Positions 6,326 to 9,477 of a stretch of DNA of 9,477 nucleotides are shown one piece after another. The position numbers were made by a program, and so were the translations under genes. The notes below the pieces were generated by a model, which saw only the letters and a program-made list of their open reading frames with translations, did no database searches and was not told the origin of the DNA. Source of the DNA: Ascidiaceihabitans sp. (GTDB lineage: Bacteria > Pseudomonadota > Alphaproteobacteria > Rhodobacterales > Rhodobacteraceae); the NCBI GenBank assembly GCA_023301665.1, contig JALZUL010000104.1, positions 1-9,477 of the forward strand. The letters run 5' to 3'. Positions within the stretch are counted from its first letter, which is position 1. Each line of letters begins with the position of its first letter.

Positions 6326-6352
6326 ATGTAAACCTATGGAACCGAGATCACA

Positions 6353-7555
6353 ATGAAACTGCTCTCCGATACCCTCGATCGCGTCAAACCGTCACCAACA
6401 ATTGCCGTCACCAACAAAGCCGCTGAAATGAAAGCGGCGGGTCATGACGTGATTGGCCTTGGCGCAGGTGAGCCAGACTTTGACACCCCGCAACACATCA
6501 AAGATGCGGGTATTGCAGCCATTGCAGCGGGCAAAACAAAGTACACAGCAGTCGACGGTATCCCAGAGCTGAAACAAGCGATTTGTGCCAAATTCAAACG
6601 TGACAACGGCTTGGATTATACCCCTGCGCAAGTGTCCGTCAGCTCTGGCGGCAAACAAGTGCTCTATAACGCACTCATGGCAACCCTGAATGAGGGGGAC
6701 GAGGTAATCATCCCTGCCCCCTACTGGGTCAGCTACCCTGACATGGTGCTGCTTGCTGGGGGCACACCTGTCATCGCACAGGCCTCATTGCAAACCGGTT
6801 TCAAACTCACCGCCGACCAGCTCGAAGCGGCCATCACGCCAAATACCAAATGGCTGTTGTTCAACTCCCCCTCCAACCCAACAGGTGCGGGCTACACATG
6901 GGACGAACTAAAGGCGCTCACGGATGTCTTAATGCGCCACCCACATGTTTGGGTCATGACAGATGATATGTATGAGCACCTCGCTTACGGCGACTTTAAG
7001 TTCTGCACACCGGCCCAAGTTGAACCACAGCTTTATGAGCGCACGCTGACCGTAAACGGGGTCTCCAAAGCCTATGCCATGACCGGCTGGCGCATTGGCT
7101 ACGCGGCAGGCCCTATAGAGCTGATCGCGGCCATGCGCAAAGTACAATCGCAAAGCACATCAAACCCTTGCTCAATCAGCCAATTTGCTGCCGTCGAGGC
7201 CCTAAATGGCCCACATGATTTCATCCAAGACAACAACGCCGTTTTTGTGCGCCGCCGTGATCTGGTCGTCAAAATGTTAAACGAGGCCCAAGGCATCTCT
7301 TGCCCAGTCCCAGACGGTGCGTTTTACGTCTACCCATCGATCGCTGGAACCATCGGCAAAACATCCGCCAAAGGGGTCAAAATTGTAGACGACGAAACCT
7401 TTGCTTCTGCCTTGCTGGATGAAACTGGCGTTGCGGTTGTTTTTGGTGCGGCTTTCGGCCTTTCGCCAAACTTCAGAGTAAGCTACGCTACCTCCGACGA
7501 GGCCCTCAAAGAGGCCTGCACACGTATTATTAGTTTCTGTGCAGCGTTGAACTAA
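6353..7555 (+). CDS. aspC: Aspartate aminotransferase (class I, PLP-dependent)
   Basis: A 400-residue fold-type I aminotransferase, the normal length for the I-gamma aspartate aminotransferases. It transfers the amino group between aspartate/glutamate and their 2-oxo acids, and some members also act on prephenate. Landmarks: GLGAGEPDFDTP (35-46), KYTAVDGIPELK with Tyr64 (63-74), SSGGKQVLYN (97-106), NSPSNPTG with Asn175 (171-178), TDDMYEHL with Asp204 and Tyr207 (203-210), SKAYAMTGWRIGY (238-250) with the PLP Schiff-base Lys239 and phosphate-binding Arg247, and FRVSYA with substrate-carboxylate Arg375 (374-379). All catalytic residues are present. The ribosome site is weak (GGA then GAG upstream of the ATG). 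It is divergent from the XRE gene and leads a short operon with the unknown gene 12 bp downstream. Exact amino-donor specificity cannot be read from sequence alone. Confidence 0.93.
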   Translation: MKLLSDTLDRVKPSPTIAVTNKAAEMKAAGHDVIGLGAGEPDFDTPQHIKDAGIAAIAAGKTKYTAVDGIPELKQAICAKFKRDNGLDYTPAQVSVSSGGKQVLYNALMATLNEGDEVIIPAPYWVSYPDMVLLAGGTPVIAQASLQTGFKLTADQLEAAITPNTKWLLFNSPSNPTGAGYTWDELKALTDVLMRHPHVWVMTDDMYEHLAYGDFKFCTPAQVEPQLYERTLTVNGVSKAYAMTGWRIGYAAGPIELIAAMRKVQSQSTSNPCSISQFAAVEALNGPHDFIQDNNAVFVRRRDLVVKMLNEAQGISCPVPDGAFYVYPSIAGTIGKTSAKGVKIVDDETFASALLDETGVAVVFGAAFGLSPNFRVSYATSDEALKEACTRIISFCAALN

Positions 7556-7567
7556 AAAGGACAGAGC

Positions 7568-7969
7568 ATGGCCGGCGAGTTACCCGACTATTTTTTCCGA
7601 ATTCGTGAAAACGGTGCGGCCGTTTTTCGTGTTGATACGGAAAACCGCCAGCGGCGGATCGAAATGGACCAAATCGCCATCGTCAACATTCGCAAAGGGG
7701 AAATCAAACCCCACGGCGAACGTGAACTCTCCGAGGCAGACATAGCCCGCATACAAACATGGATGGCCGAGCGTGCGGCCGTCCTAGCACACCGCGATAT
7801 CGACGATATCCACCGCGCAGTGGATTACATGAACCTCACCACTCAGTGGGTGCAATCCAAAGCAACGCCTGAACAACTAGATGCGGTTACCGATGATCTA
7901 TTGCTCGCCATGCACGATCTGCGCAGCACCTTAGTGCGCAAAAAAGCCGATCGCTTGATGAAAGGCTAA
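7568..7969 (+). CDS. Small protein of unknown function linked to aspC
   Basis: A 133-residue cytoplasmic protein that I do not recognise. There is no signal peptide or membrane segment. Residues about 8-48 look like beta strands (YFFRIRENGAAVFRVD, then IEMDQIAIVNIRKGEIKPHG). Residues about 54-80 and 102-131 look helical and charged, ending in the basic RKKADRLMKG. AAGGA at 7557-7561 with 6-nt spacing gives a strong start, and the gap to the aspC stop is only 12 bp, so the two are cotranscribed. The coding reality is supported by the ribosome site, the operon spacing and the sensible composition. The small mixed alpha/beta layout could be a protein-interaction or nucleic-acid-binding domain, but nothing proves it. 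Confidence 0.8.
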   Translation: MAGELPDYFFRIRENGAAVFRVDTENRQRRIEMDQIAIVNIRKGEIKPHGERELSEADIARIQTWMAERAAVLAHRDIDDIHRAVDYMNLTTQWVQSKATPEQLDAVTDDLLLAMHDLRSTLVRKKADRLMKG

Positions 7970-7988
7970 CGCGTTTGAAGCACGCGTT
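7968..7988. terminator. Hairpin across the convergent stop codons
   Basis: AACGCGT (7968-7974) pairs perfectly with ACGCGTT (7982-7988) around a 7-nt loop. It covers the TAA of the unknown plus-strand gene (7967-7969) and the TAA of the MATE gene (7988-7990 on the minus strand). It could act in both directions as a terminator, although the T-tracts on either side are very short. Confidence 0.45.
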
Positions 7989-9346
7989 TACGCGCCGACC
8001 TTTGCGACAATGACACGCCAGAACCGCCAGCTAAGTGAGCCCGCAGCGCAGGCGAGGCCCAGCACCAGCCCCATCCAGACACCAGCGCCGCCGTAGCCCA
8101 GCAAAATCCCAAACACATAGGCACTTGGCGCACCAATCACCCAATAGCTCACAGCCGCCGCCCACATAGGCACAGTCGCATCTTGCGCCCCGCGCAAAAG
8201 GCCCAGCGCAATGATCTGCGCACCGTCGACCAATTGAAAAAGCGCCGCCAAAGCCAACAAAACGACGCCGATGGCCACGATCTCGTCGCGCGCAGGTTCC
8301 GCCTCTTCCAAAAAGGCGAGGATCAGTGGCTCCGGCCATAGCAAAAAGCCGACGATCGCCAGCAAAGCGGCAACCAATGACATGGCAAAGACCACACGCG
8401 CGCCGCGCTCCAAATGTTCGCGATCCCCGCGCGCATAGGCATTGCCTGCCCGAATGGTCGCCGCATTGCTGATCCCAAGATGCAACATAAACGTCAGCCC
8501 CGCACACTGCAGCGCAATCCCATGTGCCGCCAGCGGAATTTTCCCCAAGGTGCCCATCATGAGCGCCGTCGCGGCGAACAAGCCCGTCTCAGACAGCCCC
8601 GTTAAACCAATCGGCACGCCAAGACGGAAAACACGGTTGAACATCTCCCAATCTGGTTTCCAAAAGCGGGCAAACAGCTTGTGTTCTGGCAAAACAATGA
8701 GCGCGTAAACGATCATACCGACCATCGAGATAGCTTGCGTACTCACCGAGGCAATCGCCGCCCCGCGCAAGCCCAATTCAGGCAAACCCCAATTGCCGAA
8801 AATCAACAGGTAGTTGGCGAAAGCGTTAAAAAACATCGAAATGACCGTGATCCAAAACACCACTTGGGTCTTTTCCAAAGCAGCCAAATAGCTCTTGAGC
8901 ACCATCGCAATCAAAAACGGAAACATACCAAAACCTGCGATACGCAAATAACTCTGGGCATCCGCCGCAACACTCGGGTCTTGCCACAACAACAACAACA
9001 CAGCTTCGGACCAGATCATCAATGGCATCACCGCGACCGCAAAAGCGATCGACAACCACAGCCCCATGCGCGTGGCACGGCGAATGCTGACCTCGTCTTC
9101 CTCAGCGGCAAATCCAGCCACCATCGGCATCACTGCAAATGCAAACCCTGCCCCAAGCAAGAACAACGCAAAGAAATAGCTAGACGCCAATGTGACCGCA
9201 GCCAATGCATCAACCCCGTACCACCCCAACATGATGGTATCGGTGATCCCAATAGAAAACTGCGCCAAATGCCCCCCGACAAGCGGAAGACCAAGGGTCG
9301 CGACAGCGCGCGCATGGGCTGGATATGTCATAAACTTTGACTGCAT
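7988..9346 (-). CDS. MATE-family (NorM-type) multidrug efflux antiporter
   Basis: A 452-residue inner-membrane transporter, the usual MATE length, with about 12 hydrophobic segments in two related halves. MATE pumps expel cationic drugs, dyes or metabolites in exchange for Na+ or H+. NorM landmarks are visible: ITDTIMLGWYG with Asp36 (34-44), GLSETGLFAA with Glu253 (250-259), and FQLVDGAQIIALGLLRGAQDA with Asp374 (370-390). These three acidic positions correspond to Asp36, Glu255 and Asp371 of Vibrio cholerae NorM, which line the cation path, so Na+ coupling is plausible. The start at 9346 is chosen over Met6 (9331) because an AGG lies 8 nt before it; the choice is not certain. It stands alone and converges on the aspC operon. 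Substrate is unknown. Confidence 0.93.
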   Translation of the reverse strand: MQSKFMTYPAHARAVATLGLPLVGGHLAQFSIGITDTIMLGWYGVDALAAVTLASSYFFALFLLGAGFAFAVMPMVAGFAAEEDEVSIRRATRMGLWLSIAFAVAVMPLMIWSEAVLLLLWQDPSVAADAQSYLRIAGFGMFPFLIAMVLKSYLAALEKTQVVFWITVISMFFNAFANYLLIFGNWGLPELGLRGAAIASVSTQAISMVGMIVYALIVLPEHKLFARFWKPDWEMFNRVFRLGVPIGLTGLSETGLFAATALMMGTLGKIPLAAHGIALQCAGLTFMLHLGISNAATIRAGNAYARGDREHLERGARVVFAMSLVAALLAIVGFLLWPEPLILAFLEEAEPARDEIVAIGVVLLALAALFQLVDGAQIIALGLLRGAQDATVPMWAAAVSYWVIGAPSAYVFGILLGYGGAGVWMGLVLGLACAAGSLSWRFWRVIVAKVGA

Positions 9347-9477
9347 ACTCCAGACCTATCAACGTGCTGTGCCAAGGCAATCCACAAACGTGTACCAGCA
9401 CAATTTTTATTGCCAAGCTGCACTGGGCGATTTCAACAATTGTCCCCGCGCCACTGGCGCAAACAGTCTCCGTAGAC
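9347..9477. other. Right-edge region upstream of the MATE gene, no identified gene
   Basis: This 131-bp stretch must hold the MATE promoter, but I find no convincing -35/-10 pair. A perfect inverted repeat GCGCCA-C-TGGCGC lies at 9448-9460. Read on the minus strand, two frames enter from the edge and stop within it (at 9433-9435 and at 9409-9411), so the 3' end of an upstream gene is possible but unidentifiable. Confidence 0.25.

Noticed and set aside
7796..7810. Perfect 15-nt palindrome GATATCG-A-CGATATC inside the unknown gene
   Set aside because: It is explained by the codon run for Asp-Ile-Asp-Asp-Ile and shows no other regulatory context.
8681..9340. Plus-strand open frame of 219 codons antisense to the MATE gene
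   Set aside because: The product is a low-complexity mix of His, Gln, Arg and Lys typical of a reversed membrane-protein gene; the NorM motifs are clear on the other strand.
9433..9477. Possible 3' end of a minus-strand gene at the right edge (frame ending GDCLRQWRGDNC)
   Set aside because: Only 14 codons are visible, a second frame is also open into the edge, and neither is recognisable.
1..9477. Mobile elements, CRISPR arrays, tRNA or rRNA genes, riboswitches
   Set aside because: Looked for on both strands. No transposase or integrase sequence, spaced direct repeats, tRNA cloverleaf motifs or known riboswitch core was seen.

Overview
The window looks like a chromosomal segment of a marine Rhodobacterales (Roseobacter-group) alphaproteobacterium. 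This rests on gene content: an LdtR-like MarR regulator, SdhE beside a small XRE regulator, a pair of DUF1194 exported VWA proteins, a class I-gamma aspartate aminotransferase, and acidic exported proteins. Composition is moderate in GC. The genus cannot be fixed from the sequence. There is no sign of an IS element, prophage, CRISPR array, tRNA or rRNA, and no complete gene looks broken.

Left edge (1-381): the first 49 codons of thyA (thymidylate synthase) run off the window on the minus strand. They are separated by about 230 bp from a divergent plus-strand pair. That pair (382-2873) is the most interesting part of the window. It encodes an acidic, lysine-free lipoprotein with a TbpB-like C-terminal beta-barrel region, followed after 20 bp by a TPR-plus-beta-barrel outer-membrane protein of the Slam/DUF560 (type XI secretion) family. 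A perfect 18-bp palindrome spans the lipoprotein stop codon and contains the Shine-Dalgarno sequence of the Slam gene, which suggests translational coupling of cargo and exporter.

Middle (2939-4982): a glyoxalase I-type VOC enzyme with all four metal ligands is followed by a terminator-like hairpin. Then come two tandem DUF1194 proteins, exported VWA-like proteins with intact MIDAS motifs, joined by an ATGA start/stop overlap. On the opposite strand (6251 down to 4995) lie an XRE-family regulator, sdhE (FAD assembly factor for succinate dehydrogenase; ATGA overlap with the regulator) and an LdtR-like MarR regulator that converges on the DUF1194 pair.

Right part (6353-9346): aspC (aspartate aminotransferase) starts divergently from the XRE gene across a 101-bp spacer carrying a 6+14+6 inverted repeat. 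A small conserved-looking protein of unknown function follows 12 bp after aspC. It converges on a NorM-type MATE efflux pump, with a hairpin covering both stop codons. The last 131 bp hold no gene that can be identified.

Apart from the Slam/lipoprotein pair and the unknown gene after aspC, this is mostly housekeeping chromosome. The candidate surface-export system is an instance of a known family with an apparently undescribed cargo and an unusual junction.
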